DNA of 48,267 nucleotides from an uncultured Clostridia bacterium (lineage in GTDB: Bacteria > Bacillota > Clostridia > Oscillospirales > Ruminococcaceae): positions 1-48,267 of the forward strand of contig CAMWVP010000007.1 of NCBI GenBank assembly GCA_947177735.1, written 5' to 3'. A program made the translations under genes and the position numbers. Each line of letters starts with the position of its first letter. Position 1 is the stretch's first letter. This document shows, piece by piece, positions 1 through 7,516 of this stretch. The notes beneath the pieces are model-generated. The model worked only from the letters and a program-made list of their open reading frames with translations. It was not told where the DNA came from and searched no databases.

Positions 1-62
1 CAGAAGACGGCATACGAGATCTAGTACGGTCGCGTGGGCTCGGATATTTGTATAAGAGACAG
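1..62 (+). other. Illumina P7 / Nextera i7 adapter (artefact)
   Basis: Bases 1-20 match the 3' part of the Illumina P7 oligo, lacking only its first four bases. Bases 21-28 (CTAGTACG) match the Nextera N702 index. Bases 29-62 match the Nextera read-2 adapter ending in the Tn5 mosaic end (TATAAGAGACAG), with three mismatches by my comparison. This is library sequence left on the contig end. Genomic sequence starts at about 63, and any open frame crossing this point is not biological. Confidence 0.97.
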
Positions 63-64
63 TG

Positions 65-266
65 CTTTCCATTGTTCTTCCTATCACGACTCCGTGCTAC
101 GGGGGTTTTCAGCCCCCTGCCATTTTTGCTGTGCGAGCCGTAGTTTGTTATCCGTTCAGCTCCCCTTCAAGCTGGTAGTTAAGCCGTATACTTTCCATTG
201 TTCCTTCTATCACGACTCGTGCTACGGGGGTTTGACTCCCCTGCTATTTTTGCTGTACGAGCCGTA
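65..266. repeat. Two ~77-bp imperfect direct repeats with hairpins
   Basis: Copies at 65-142 and 191-266 share the order CTTTCCATTGTTC, TATCACGACT, GTGCTACGGGGG, ATTTTTGCTGT, GAGCCGTA, separated by a 48-bp spacer. Each copy holds a G5/C5-type stem around a short loop. Each also has an outer inverted pairing (ACGACTCGT with ACGAGCCGT in the second copy). They lie just downstream of the leftward rtcB-linked gene, so they could act as terminators or processing hairpins, or be a small intergenic repeat. No protein is supported here. Confidence 0.7.
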
Positions 267-273
267 TTCCAAA

Positions 274-612
274 TCAGAGTTTTTCCCGTTCCTCGCGAAA
301 CTCTTTCCACTCGTCTTTAAGGCGGTTTTCCTCGACATAGCGGTGACAAACGTGGATCACACTTGTGTCGCTAAGCTCCGAAATCTTTTTCAAATGCCAA
401 CGGTACACCTTTTTCATTTTAAGGAACTCCCGCGAAATGTCGGCAAGCTGTTCTATTCCCGTCTGTACCTCTTCTCTTTTATCGGCTGCGGGTATGCCCT
501 CAAAATAAACCTCGACCGGTCCGCGCCGCCCGCGCCTGCGGGTTTTATGCTGTCTTTGGAGCTGCTTCATGGTTCCTTTAAGTTCGTTTATGATTCGGTC
601 GTTTTCGCTCAC
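274..612 (-). CDS. Hypothetical protein coupled to rtcB
   Basis: This encodes a small, highly charged protein of about 112 residues that I do not recognise. It starts with GTG, and its first bases overlap the rtcB stop codon (GTGA, 609-612), so translation is probably coupled to the RNA ligase. It is rich in Arg, Lys and Glu, has a basic stretch near residue 25 (KTRRRGRRG), and is predicted by eye to be mostly helical with no membrane segment or signal peptide. The coupling suggests a role near RNA repair or ligation, but that is only inference from context. It could also be an unrelated gene that shares the transcript. Confidence 0.6.
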   Translation of the reverse strand: MSENDRIINELKGTMKQLQRQHKTRRRGRRGPVEVYFEGIPAADKREEVQTGIEQLADISREFLKMKKVYRWHLKKISELSDTSVIHVCHRYVEENRLKDEWKEFREEREKL

Positions 613-1838
613 CCCTTGACCACCCCTATCGTAAACAGCTTTTTCACCGCTTCGGTAAGGTCGGTCTGATTAGCCATTACCTGATCGATATCCTTGTAGG
701 CGAACCGCGACTCCTCCGCAACGTCGGATTTGTTGTGCTTTGCGAGGACAACGTTTTGCTCTTTAAGGTCGCACATCACGCTCTCCACGGAGAAGTTTGC
801 GACTGCCGCCGTTCTGGAGTACGCTCTCCCCGCGCCGTGCGAGCTTGACATAAAGCTCTCGGGCTCGCCCTTTCCGCGGACTATGTAGCTGAAAGAGCCC
901 ATAGCGCCCGGGATTATAGCAAGCTCTCCCTCGCGCGCCCGAATAGCGCCCTTGCGGTGAACGTAAACGTTCTTCCCGTAGTGGTTCTCGATCGCCGCGT
1001 AGTTGTGGTGGCAGTTGATCTCGCAGGAGTACTCCGGCTCGATGTTGAGGTATTTGAGCGCGTATTTTGTGAAGGTTTCCTTGAGCTTCGCGAGCATTAC
1101 CGCGCGGTTCTCGTAGGCGAAATCCATCGAGAGCTGCATCCACTCCAGATAGCGCTTCCCCTCGTCGGTATCGACGGGCAGGAACGGCAGATTCCACTCC
1201 GCGGGCACTTTAGAGTGCCACTTGTCGTTGAGCGCGCGAGCTATCTTGTTGAAGTACTGCCCGACAATATTGCCGAAGTGGCGGCTTCCCGAATGCAGCA
1301 TTATGCAGCACATTCCGTTCTCGTCCTCTTGCAATTCGATGAAATGATTTCCTCCGCCGAGAGTGCCGACCTGGAAATAGCCCTCGTCTATTTGCGGTAA
1401 TAACTCCTTGTCGAACTCGTATTTCTCACCCTGCTCCTTAGCCCTGTCAAGCACCGCGGAGGGCTGTGGCTTTTTGTAGTGGTTGAACCCCGTCGGGATA
1501 TTGCGGAGGATATCGCCGCATATCGCCTGCACAAGGTTTCCGCTGCCCGTTACGGTCTCGCGGAGCAGCGCCGCGGGAACGTTCGTCTGTACAAACGCCA
1601 TTCCGCAGCCTATATCCACACCCACCGCGTTCGGGATAACCACGCCGTCGCAGGCGATAACGCCGCCTATCGGCATACCCTTGCCCATGTGCGTGTCGGG
1701 CATAAGCGATACCCATTTATATACGAACGGCAAGCGCGAGAGGTTCTTCGCCTGCGCCAGACAGCCTTCCTCGATCGCTCCCATATCCGACTGCCATATT
1801 TTTATCGGCGCTCCGTCGTCGAGCTTATGTACAAACAT
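609..1838 (-). CDS. rtcB: RNA-splicing ligase RtcB
   Basis: RtcB joins RNA 2',3'-cyclic phosphate (or 3'-phosphate) ends to 5'-OH ends using GTP and Mn2+, in RNA repair. The protein is about 409 residues, usual for the family. It shows the metal and guanylate-site motifs: DTHMGKG near residue 50, VGVDIGCGM near 75, GTLGGGNHF near 160, MLHSGSRHFG near 183, CHHNYA near 275, and SSHGAGRAYSR near 335 (the histidine that carries GMP in the family lies in this last region). ATG at 1838 is preferred over GTG at 1841 because of its distance to AAAGGA. It overlaps the small downstream gene by four bases. No archease gene is seen nearby. Confidence 0.96.
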   Translation of the reverse strand: MFVHKLDDGAPIKIWQSDMGAIEEGCLAQAKNLSRLPFVYKWVSLMPDTHMGKGMPIGGVIACDGVVIPNAVGVDIGCGMAFVQTNVPAALLRETVTGSGNLVQAICGDILRNIPTGFNHYKKPQPSAVLDRAKEQGEKYEFDKELLPQIDEGYFQVGTLGGGNHFIELQEDENGMCCIMLHSGSRHFGNIVGQYFNKIARALNDKWHSKVPAEWNLPFLPVDTDEGKRYLEWMQLSMDFAYENRAVMLAKLKETFTKYALKYLNIEPEYSCEINCHHNYAAIENHYGKNVYVHRKGAIRAREGELAIIPGAMGSFSYIVRGKGEPESFMSSSHGAGRAYSRTAAVANFSVESVMCDLKEQNVVLAKHNKSDVAEESRFAYKDIDQVMANQTDLTEAVKKLFTIGVVKG

Positions 1839-1958
1839 CACGTTCAGTCCTTTCGTTTCGTTTTTTGTTATGTTCTAATTCTAGCATAAATTTCCGAAAA
1901 AATCATATAAAAAAATCTGCGATGACTATATTTGCGTAAAAATACGGTTTCCCGCTTA

Positions 1959-2142
1959 GGGGCGTAAAATATAGAAATATTGCGGTATCGAGCGAAAACG
2001 CATGGCACCGCAATTTTCTATGAAACGGCTTGACAAAGGCGGCACGCCTTGGGGCGTAAAATATAGAAATATTGCGGTATCGAGCGAAAACGCATGGTAC
2101 CGCAATTTTCTATGAAACGGCTTGACAAAGGCGGCACGCCTT
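1959..2142. repeat. 92-bp tandem duplication with two hairpins per unit
   Basis: Two head-to-tail copies (1959-2050 and 2051-2142) differ at a single base (GCATGGCACC versus GCATGGTACC). Each unit holds a long inverted repeat (ATAGAAATATTGCGGT pairing with ACCGCAATTTTCTAT, one bulged base) with an inner GCG-AAAA-CGC stem. It also holds a perfect short hairpin (AAGGCG-GCA-CGCCTT). The end of copy two provides two bases of the stop codon of the permease gene. No open frame is supported. It may act as a double terminator or be a recent copy of a mobile palindromic unit. Confidence 0.92.
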
Positions 2143-3322
2143 AATTCGCCCTCAACGCTTCTGCGGGCCTTAGCTTAGCCGCCTTGACCGCAGGGTACGC
2201 GCCGAACACCGCGCCTATCGCTGCCGAAGCGAGAGCCGAGGCTGCCAGCGAACCGAGATTGGCGGTAAACGGCACCGCCAGCACAGCGCAGCCCACCAGC
2301 GACGCGAGCAGCCCGAACGCTATTCCGGCGCCGCTCCCGAGGAGGGTCAGTATCACGCTCTCGGTCAGGAACTCAAGGCAGATAACGGAGCTTTTCGCGC
2401 CGATAGCTTTCTTTATGCCGATCTCGCGGGTGCGTTCTCCGACGCTCATCATCATCGTGGTCATCACCGAGATTCCCGACACCACCAGCGATATCCCCGC
2501 GACAAGCGAGAGCGCCGTTGTGACTATCGCCAGAATATCGTCAAGCTGCCCCTTTTGCGAGAGGAGATTGTTGCAGGTGTAGCCGTCTGTAATGCCGTTT
2601 CGGCGGTTCAGCTCGTCCGTCACGCGTCCGACGATCGCCGTGTCCGAGTTCATATCCACCAGCTTGACGGCGATTTTATCATAGGTCGTCCGTCCGCACA
2701 GCCCCTGCATAGTCGTTATCGGGATATACATAAACCCCGGCATAATGTTTGTGAGCATACCCTGCAATGACGACAGCCCCGACTGCGCGACGCCGATTAT
2801 CTCAAACGTGTGATACTTGCCGCCAAGGAACATCGAGAGCTGTTTCCCGACAACGTTGCTCCTCCCGTAGCTCGCCAAAGCAAACTGCTCGTCGATAACG
2901 CAGACCTTTGACCGCGCGGCGGTGTCCGAGTTGTTGATTAGCCTGCCGTGCTTTGCCTCAAGCGAGATGAGCTTGTCCGCGGATCTGTCGACTCCCCAGA
3001 CATAGCAGTCAAGGCGGCGGTTTATCATTTTTGCCTCGGTCACGCTTGCCATAAGCGGCATAACGTCGCTCACGCCGTCAATAGCGCGCACCGCCGAAAC
3101 GTCGCTGTCGGTGAGCGTGACCGAGACGGAGTTCTTCGCGGACTGGATAAGCAGCGTGTCAACGCCCATCGTCACGAGCGTCTTGCTCACCTCGGCAGTG
3201 CCGACCGCGCCCACCGTCGAGATAAGCACCACCGAGAACACCCCGACCGCTATCCCCGCCATTGTAAGCAGCGAGCGCGTGCGGCTCCTGAATATGTTTA
3301 CAAGCAGTCTTGTTATCGTCAT
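2141..3322 (-). CDS. ABC transporter permease, MacB/FtsX type
   Basis: This is the integral membrane subunit of a MacB-like (type VII) ABC exporter. The 393-residue protein has an N-terminal membrane segment (about 16-40), a large outside domain (about 45-265, MacB_PCD type), then three C-terminal segments forming the FtsX domain, including the conserved GERTREIGIKKAIGA coupling region near residue 295 and PAEALR at the end. It lies two bases downstream of the adaptor gene, so the pair is one operon. The usual ATP-binding subunit is absent on both sides. It must be encoded elsewhere, or the pair is incomplete. The stop codon lies in the tandem duplication. Confidence 0.93.
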   Translation of the reverse strand: MTITRLLVNIFRSRTRSLLTMAGIAVGVFSVVLISTVGAVGTAEVSKTLVTMGVDTLLIQSAKNSVSVTLTDSDVSAVRAIDGVSDVMPLMASVTEAKMINRRLDCYVWGVDRSADKLISLEAKHGRLINNSDTAARSKVCVIDEQFALASYGRSNVVGKQLSMFLGGKYHTFEIIGVAQSGLSSLQGMLTNIMPGFMYIPITTMQGLCGRTTYDKIAVKLVDMNSDTAIVGRVTDELNRRNGITDGYTCNNLLSQKGQLDDILAIVTTALSLVAGISLVVSGISVMTTMMMSVGERTREIGIKKAIGAKSSVICLEFLTESVILTLLGSGAGIAFGLLASLVGCAVLAVPFTANLGSLAASALASAAIGAVFGAYPAVKAAKLRPAEALRAN

Positions 3323-3324
3323 TT

Positions 3325-4275
3325 TTACCTCATATTCTCCGCAACTCTTATATAGCTCCTGTCGGCGATCTCAAGCGGGTCTTGGAATACGATGTCCGCC
3401 GCCGTAACGCCCTTGCGTATCTCCGTGCCGTCGGCGAACTCCGCTCCCGTAAAGACGCCGCGCCGCACCGCCTTACCGTCCTCGTAAACGTAAACGTACT
3501 CGCCCGTTTCGTCCTGCGCGATAGCCGAATACGGCAGTACGCAGATGCTCCGCGCGTCGGAGAGCTGTATCTCCGCCTCCGCGGAGAGCCCCGATTTAAG
3601 GCGTTCGTCGTCTCTGTCGGGCGTTATCGTTACGTCGACGACCGTCTCGAGTACCGCGCCGTTATACTGACTTCTGGCAGCCTGCGCGATCGCGGTGACC
3701 GTGCCGAAGAACACGTCGTCGGGGTAAGCCGCGAGGGTAAACCGCACGTTCTGTCCGAGCTCGACCTTGGCGATGTCGAGCTCGCTCACTGCCGTCACCA
3801 CCGCCAGCTCGTCCGTTTGCGCTATGGATACGATACTGTAACCGCTTTGAACAGCCTGACCGCTGTTTGTCGTAGCGATTACCCTGCCCGAGCAGTCGGA
3901 GGTTATCTTCTCGGGCAGAAGAGCTACCGCCGTCGACAGATTAGTCGCCGATATCGCGAGCGCGGCGACCTGACCGAGGCTCTCGATAAGCGACGCGGAC
4001 GCCTCTCTGTCGATAGTCGCGACGGTATCTCCCACTCCGACAATATCGCCCTCTTTGACGTGCAGCTTCTCGATCACCAACGGCAGCGAGGAGGTGATCT
4101 CATGCTGTCCGAGGTAAGTAAGCTCGCCCGTTCCGAAAACGGATTCGCTGTAGCTGCGAACGCTCGGGCGGAGCGTCTCGGAGACGGGCACGGCGCTCTC
4201 CACCGCTCCGGGCACCGCACCCGCGATCATTGCCAGAACCGCTGCGATTCCCAGTACCGCGGCTGTTTTCTTCAT
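3325..4275 (-). CDS. MacA-like (HlyD family) efflux adaptor
   Basis: This is a membrane-fusion type adaptor for an ABC exporter, about 316 residues. It has an N-terminal hydrophobic segment (residues 5-25, KTAAVLGIAAVLAMIAGAV) that is a membrane anchor or uncleaved signal. A lipoyl/barrel-sandwich region follows (VIEKLHVKEGDIVGVGDTVATID near 67-90), then beta-barrel and C-terminal domains (FGTVTAIAQ, GLSAEAEI, KAVRRGVFTGAEF near 275). The coiled-coil hairpin between the lipoyl halves is very short, as in many Gram-positive members. The start is ATG with AAGGGG upstream. It is the first gene of a two-gene operon with the permease; substrate unknown. Confidence 0.88.
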   Translation of the reverse strand: MKKTAAVLGIAAVLAMIAGAVPGAVESAVPVSETLRPSVRSYSESVFGTGELTYLGQHEITSSLPLVIEKLHVKEGDIVGVGDTVATIDREASASLIESLGQVAALAISATNLSTAVALLPEKITSDCSGRVIATTNSGQAVQSGYSIVSIAQTDELAVVTAVSELDIAKVELGQNVRFTLAAYPDDVFFGTVTAIAQAARSQYNGAVLETVVDVTITPDRDDERLKSGLSAEAEIQLSDARSICVLPYSAIAQDETGEYVYVYEDGKAVRRGVFTGAEFADGTEIRKGVTAADIVFQDPLEIADRSYIRVAENMR

Positions 4276-4459
4276 CTATATCAACCCCTTCAATAAATTC
4301 AACAAATATATTGTTTCGGGTTAAGGGGGAAATATTCCCAAGCAAGTTTATTTTTTTGTATCGGCGGCAGCATCGAAAGAGTGCGGCAAGTACGTTGAGT
4401 TCCGGCAACGGTAATGATACGTTAATATAAAACGTAAACATAAAATCGGCATAATATTA

Positions 4460-4481
4460 GCCGTCCAAACGATTGGACGGC
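4460..4481 (-). terminator. Hairpin downstream of the XRE gene
   Basis: A perfect stem (GCCGTCCAA / TTGGACGGC, loop ACGA) lies 7 bases after the XRE stop codon. The following minus-strand sequence is AT-rich but has no long T run, so it is a possible but not classical terminator. Confidence 0.6.
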
Positions 4482-4487
4482 TTGAAA

Positions 4488-4715
4488 TCATTCCTGCTTG
4501 AAAACTCGGGGAACGTTTGTACGTCCCGCAATATAATCCAGACTGACGTCGTAATATTCGGCAAGCATTATCACTCTGTCAAACGGGATAACGATCTTGC
4601 CGCTCTCGTATTTCCCGTAATGCTGCTGTGAGGTTCCGATTATCTGTCCTGCCTGAAGCTGAGTGAGATCTCTGTCTTCGCGTAAATCTTTTAGTCGTTC
4701 ATAATAATTTTTCAC
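4488..4715 (-). CDS. XRE-family HTH transcriptional regulator
   Basis: A 75-residue protein that is almost only a Cro/C1-type helix-turn-helix: RLKDLREDRDLTQLQAGQIIG near residues 7-27, SQQHYGKYESGK (recognition helix) near 29-40, then the conserved 'IPFDRVIMLAEYYDVSLDYIAGRT' type helix pair. It has no sensor or dimerisation domain beyond this. It is transcribed away from the BspA-like lipoprotein gene, and a perfect palindrome overlapping that gene's promoter lies between them. That makes self-regulation or control of the lipoprotein gene likely. The RBS GGAGGG precedes the ATG. Confidence 0.9.
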   Translation of the reverse strand: MKNYYERLKDLREDRDLTQLQAGQIIGTSQQHYGKYESGKIVIPFDRVIMLAEYYDVSLDYIAGRTNVPRVFKQE

Positions 4716-4776
4716 AAAAATCCCTCCTCAAACATAGCTATTATACACAAATTATATCATTGTTGGAAAATAAGGG

Positions 4777-4805
4777 TTGACTTTAAGTCATATATGACTT
4801 ATAAT
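4777..4805 (+). promoter_or_regulatory. Sigma-A promoter of the BspA-like lipoprotein gene
   Basis: TTGACT (4777-4782), a 17-base spacer and TATAAT (4800-4805) form a near-consensus housekeeping promoter about 50 bases upstream of the ATG. Confidence 0.88.
4784..4801. promoter_or_regulatory. 18-bp palindromic operator candidate
   Basis: TAAGTCATATATGACTTA is a perfect palindrome that fills the promoter spacer and touches the -10 box. Its size and position next to a divergent XRE gene fit an operator at which a dimer would block RNA polymerase. Binding by this regulator is inferred. Confidence 0.72.
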
Positions 4806-4854
4806 ATACTATAGTATTTGCGGGTATTTTCCCCAAAAGAAAGGAATAAATGAC

Positions 4855-5913
4855 ATGAAAAAGAAAATTACGGCAATGATAGTTTGCGCGGCAGTCGCCC
4901 TGTCGCTCACCGCGTGCAACACGGACGGCGAAAGCAGCTCTCCGAGCACGAGTACAAAAAGCAGTACCGAAAGCAGCAAGACCGAGAGCAGCTCGACTGT
5001 TTCAAGCAGCAGCACCGAAAGCACCTCCGACAGCAAGCCCGAGGAGAGCGGCTCCGAGAGGACTGTTCCCAAAGAAAGCAGCGTCCCCGAGCCGACATTG
5101 GCGGACGAGGCGGATTTCGAGACGGAAGCCGTCGACGGCGGCGTGTGCATTACAAAATATAAAGGCAGCGCTCTAAACGTTGTAATCCCCGAAACGATAG
5201 GCGGGGAAAAAGTAGTGCGGATAGGTGAAGAAGCGTTCCAAAGCAATCACAGTCTAATAGGCGTAACTATTCCGGGAAGCGTAGAGCTCATTGACAGCGA
5301 AGCTTTATTTGGCGCGTTCACCAACTGTGATAAACTTAAAGAAGTTACTTTTCTTGGCGATGATATGCCCGCCTTTGCTTATGATGCATTTTTTCAAAGC
5401 GCTTGGCTGAAGGAAAAACGCACGGAAAATCCCGACTATACTATTGTAAACGATATGTTGTTGGTATGGAGGAAAAACGAGGGTGATGTCACCGTTCCCG
5501 ACGGTGTGACAAAAATCGCACCGCGGGCTTTTGAGCATATGGATCAGATCACGGGAATAAACATTCCCGACAGCGTCACGGAGATCGGCGGGTATGCTTT
5601 TCACGAGTGCAGAGGATTAAAAAACATAACGCTCTCCAAAAACATTACAAAGATCGCCGAGGGAACTTTTGACCTGTGTGTTCTTCTTGAACGTATTGAT
5701 ATTCCGGATGGTGTGACTTCGATAGGCAAGCATGCATTTTACTGTTGCGGTCTTAATTCTGGTGGCGGTACTGTTATAAAAGTCCCCGACAGTTTCTTCG
5801 ACACTGTAACTGAAGGGGAGGGCATTTTAGAAAATTATGATATGCGGTATGAGTATAAGGGTGAAATATATGATTCAATATATGCGTTTTTTGAAAGCGT
5901 AAACGGCAACTGA
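4855..5913 (+). CDS. BspA-type leucine-rich repeat lipoprotein
   Basis: A 352-residue surface lipoprotein with a signal peptide ending in the lipobox LTAC (Cys at about 21). A Ser/Thr/Glu-rich flexible linker spans about residues 22-85, followed by LRR_5 (BspA) repeats: VVIPETIGGEKVVRIGEEAF, GVTIPGSVELIDSEAL, VTVPDGVTKIAPRAFEH, NIPDSVTEIGGYAFHEC, TLSKNITKIAEGTF, DIPDGVTSIGKHAFYCC. BspA proteins in other bacteria bind host or surface ligands; the ligand here is unknown. It starts a run of extracellular protein genes. The promoter with the XRE operator candidate lies directly upstream, and a terminator follows, so it is probably a single-gene unit. Confidence 0.9.
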   Translation: MKKKITAMIVCAAVALSLTACNTDGESSSPSTSTKSSTESSKTESSSTVSSSSTESTSDSKPEESGSERTVPKESSVPEPTLADEADFETEAVDGGVCITKYKGSALNVVIPETIGGEKVVRIGEEAFQSNHSLIGVTIPGSVELIDSEALFGAFTNCDKLKEVTFLGDDMPAFAYDAFFQSAWLKEKRTENPDYTIVNDMLLVWRKNEGDVTVPDGVTKIAPRAFEHMDQITGINIPDSVTEIGGYAFHECRGLKNITLSKNITKIAEGTFDLCVLLERIDIPDGVTSIGKHAFYCCGLNSGGGTVIKVPDSFFDTVTEGEGILENYDMRYEYKGEIYDSIYAFFESVNGN

Positions 5914-5939
5914 TGCACCGCCGTTTATAATATCCACGA

Positions 5940-5966
5940 AGCCGCCATACGCGGCTCCGTTTTTTC
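5940..5966 (+). terminator. Rho-independent terminator after the BspA-like gene
   Basis: Stem AGCCGC-CATAC-GCGGCT followed by CCGTTTTTT. Confidence 0.85.
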
Positions 5967-6005
5967 GCCGTATCTTCCGTGGGTAATAACATCAACAAAT
6001 CCTAT

Positions 6006-6034
6006 TGACTTTTTTCCCCCCTTATGGTACAATT
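6006..6034 (+). promoter_or_regulatory. Sigma-A promoter of the alpha-galactosidase gene
   Basis: TTGACT (6006-6011), a 17-base spacer, and TACAAT (6029-6034), about 60 bases before the ATG. Confidence 0.8.
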
Positions 6035-6093
6035 ATACAAAGCGGACAAATTTCCGCCGATGAATATTATAAATAATGTAGGAGATATTGCTT

Positions 6094-7305
6094 ATGAATA
6101 ACAAATTTCTGGGTCTGACCCCCCCTATGGGCTGGAACTCTTGGAACACCTTCACCTGGGAGATCAACGAGGAGCTGATAAAGACCGCCGCCGACGCGTT
6201 CGAGACGCAGGGTCTGCGCGAGGCGGGCTATGAGTACGTTGTCATCGACGACTGCTGGAGCGAAAAGCAGCGCGACGCGAACGGCAGACTGGTTCCCGAT
6301 CACTATAAATTCCCGAACGGCATCAAGGCAGTCGCGGATTACGTGCACTCCAAGGGGCTCAAATTCGGTATCTACTCCTGCGCGGGCACTCACACCTGCG
6401 GCGGTCACCCCGGCAGCTTCGAGCACGAGTTTGACGATGCGGAGACCTTTGCTGAGTGGGGCGTCGACTACCTCAAGTATGACTACTGCTACAAGCCCGA
6501 CCATATCCCCGGCGAGATACTCTACAAGAGAATGTCCACGGCTCTGCGCAATTGCGGGCGCGATATTATGTTCTCGGCGTGTAACTGGGGCAACGACGAC
6601 GTATACAAGTGGATACGCGAGAGCGGCGCTCATCTGTTCCGCTCCACGGGCGATATCCAGGACAGCTGGGAGTCGGTAAAGCGGCTCGCCCTCTCTCAGA
6701 TAGGCAATGAGTGCTACGGCGGAAACTTCTGCCACAACGACATAGATATGCTCGTTGTCGGTATGCACGGCGGCTCCAATAACCAGTGGATAAACTCCTC
6801 CGAGGAGGGCGTGAACGTTATCGCCGACGCAGGCGCGGGCATACCTCCCGCGATAGGCGGCTGCACCGATACCGAGTACAGAACGCACTTCTCACTCTGG
6901 GCAATTATGAACTCTCCGCTGATGATCGGCTGCGATATCCGCAGAATGACCGATACCACGCGCGAGATACTCACCAACAAGGAGATCATCGCGATAAATC
7001 AGGATATCGAGTGCCGCGGTCCGTACTGCATCAAGCAGTGGAACAACCCCGAGAACGTTTTCGCGCTTGTCAAGCCCATGTCCGACGGCGGCTACGCTAT
7101 CGGTCTGTTCAACTTCGGCGACAGAAGCGGCGAGATGTCGCTCCAGTTCTGGGATATCGGTCTGACCTACGCTTCGGGTCGCGGTCTCGAGCTGTACGAC
7201 TGCTGGAACAAGAAGGATCTCGGCACCTTCACCGAGCGCTTTGTCACCACTCTCGAGCCGCATGACTGTATGATGCTCCGCGCTCAGGTGGTAAAGACCC
7301 GCTGA
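6094..7305 (+). CDS. GH27 alpha-galactosidase
   Basis: A cytoplasmic hydrolase that removes terminal alpha-1,6-linked galactose (galactomannan fragments, melibiose-type sugars). It has 403 residues, no signal peptide and the GH27 barrel from residue 8 (LTPPMGWNSWNTF). IDDCW lies near 51. The nucleophile is Asp130 in LKYDYC, and the acid/base is Asp187 in RSTGDIQDSW. A C-terminal beta-domain covers about residues 300-403. ATG at 6094, with AGGAGA 8 bases upstream, is chosen over TTG at 6088. Its stop codon overlaps the start of the small Zn-ribbon gene. With the GH26 mannanase 2 kb downstream it suggests galactomannan use. Confidence 0.95.
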   Translation: MNNKFLGLTPPMGWNSWNTFTWEINEELIKTAADAFETQGLREAGYEYVVIDDCWSEKQRDANGRLVPDHYKFPNGIKAVADYVHSKGLKFGIYSCAGTHTCGGHPGSFEHEFDDAETFAEWGVDYLKYDYCYKPDHIPGEILYKRMSTALRNCGRDIMFSACNWGNDDVYKWIRESGAHLFRSTGDIQDSWESVKRLALSQIGNECYGGNFCHNDIDMLVVGMHGGSNNQWINSSEEGVNVIADAGAGIPPAIGGCTDTEYRTHFSLWAIMNSPLMIGCDIRRMTDTTREILTNKEIIAINQDIECRGPYCIKQWNNPENVFALVKPMSDGGYAIGLFNFGDRSGEMSLQFWDIGLTYASGRGLELYDCWNKKDLGTFTERFVTTLEPHDCMMLRAQVVKTR

Positions 7306-7508
7306 TGGCGAACTGGAAAACCTGCAAGGAGTGTGGCGCGCCGCTCGGCACGGACGATATCGCCATCAATCAGAAGCTCATCTCGCGCAACGTTCAGGAG
7401 TTTTTCTGCATCGACTGTCTTGCACAGTACTACAAGACAACGCGCGAGGTGATACAGGCGCGTATCGACTACTACCGCAAAAGCGGACACTGCACGCTTT
7501 TCAGATAG
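7305..7508 (+). CDS. Small zinc-ribbon protein
   Basis: A 67-residue protein with two Cys pairs, CKECG at residues 8-12 and CIDC at 35-38, a typical Zn-ribbon layout, plus a His-Cys near the C-terminus (SGHCTLF). ATG overlaps the alpha-galactosidase stop (TGATG), so it is translationally coupled. It resembles small uncharacterised Zn-finger proteins of Clostridia; I know no function for it. Possible roles are nucleic acid or protein binding. Confidence 0.75.
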   Translation: MANWKTCKECGAPLGTDDIAINQKLISRNVQEFFCIDCLAQYYKTTREVIQARIDYYRKSGHCTLFR

Positions 7509-7516
7509 GGGAAAAG

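Noticed and set aside
65-266. CRISPR array
   Set aside because: Only two long, imperfect units with internal hairpins, no regular spacers and no cas genes. The LRR-coding repeats at 7.9-8.5 kb were rejected for the same purpose because they are coding.
34-669. 211-residue open frame at the left end
   Set aside because: It begins inside the sequencing adapter and runs through the hairpin repeats and antisense to the rtcB-linked gene.
1959-2142. Promoter within the 92-bp repeat
   Set aside because: TTGACA and TAAAAT are present but 21 bases apart, and copy two lacks the second box.
7331-7516. N-terminal extension of the first internalin-like lipoprotein
   Set aside because: The frame is open, but it overlaps the Zn-ribbon gene and would bury the signal peptide; RBS and lipobox place the start at 7517.
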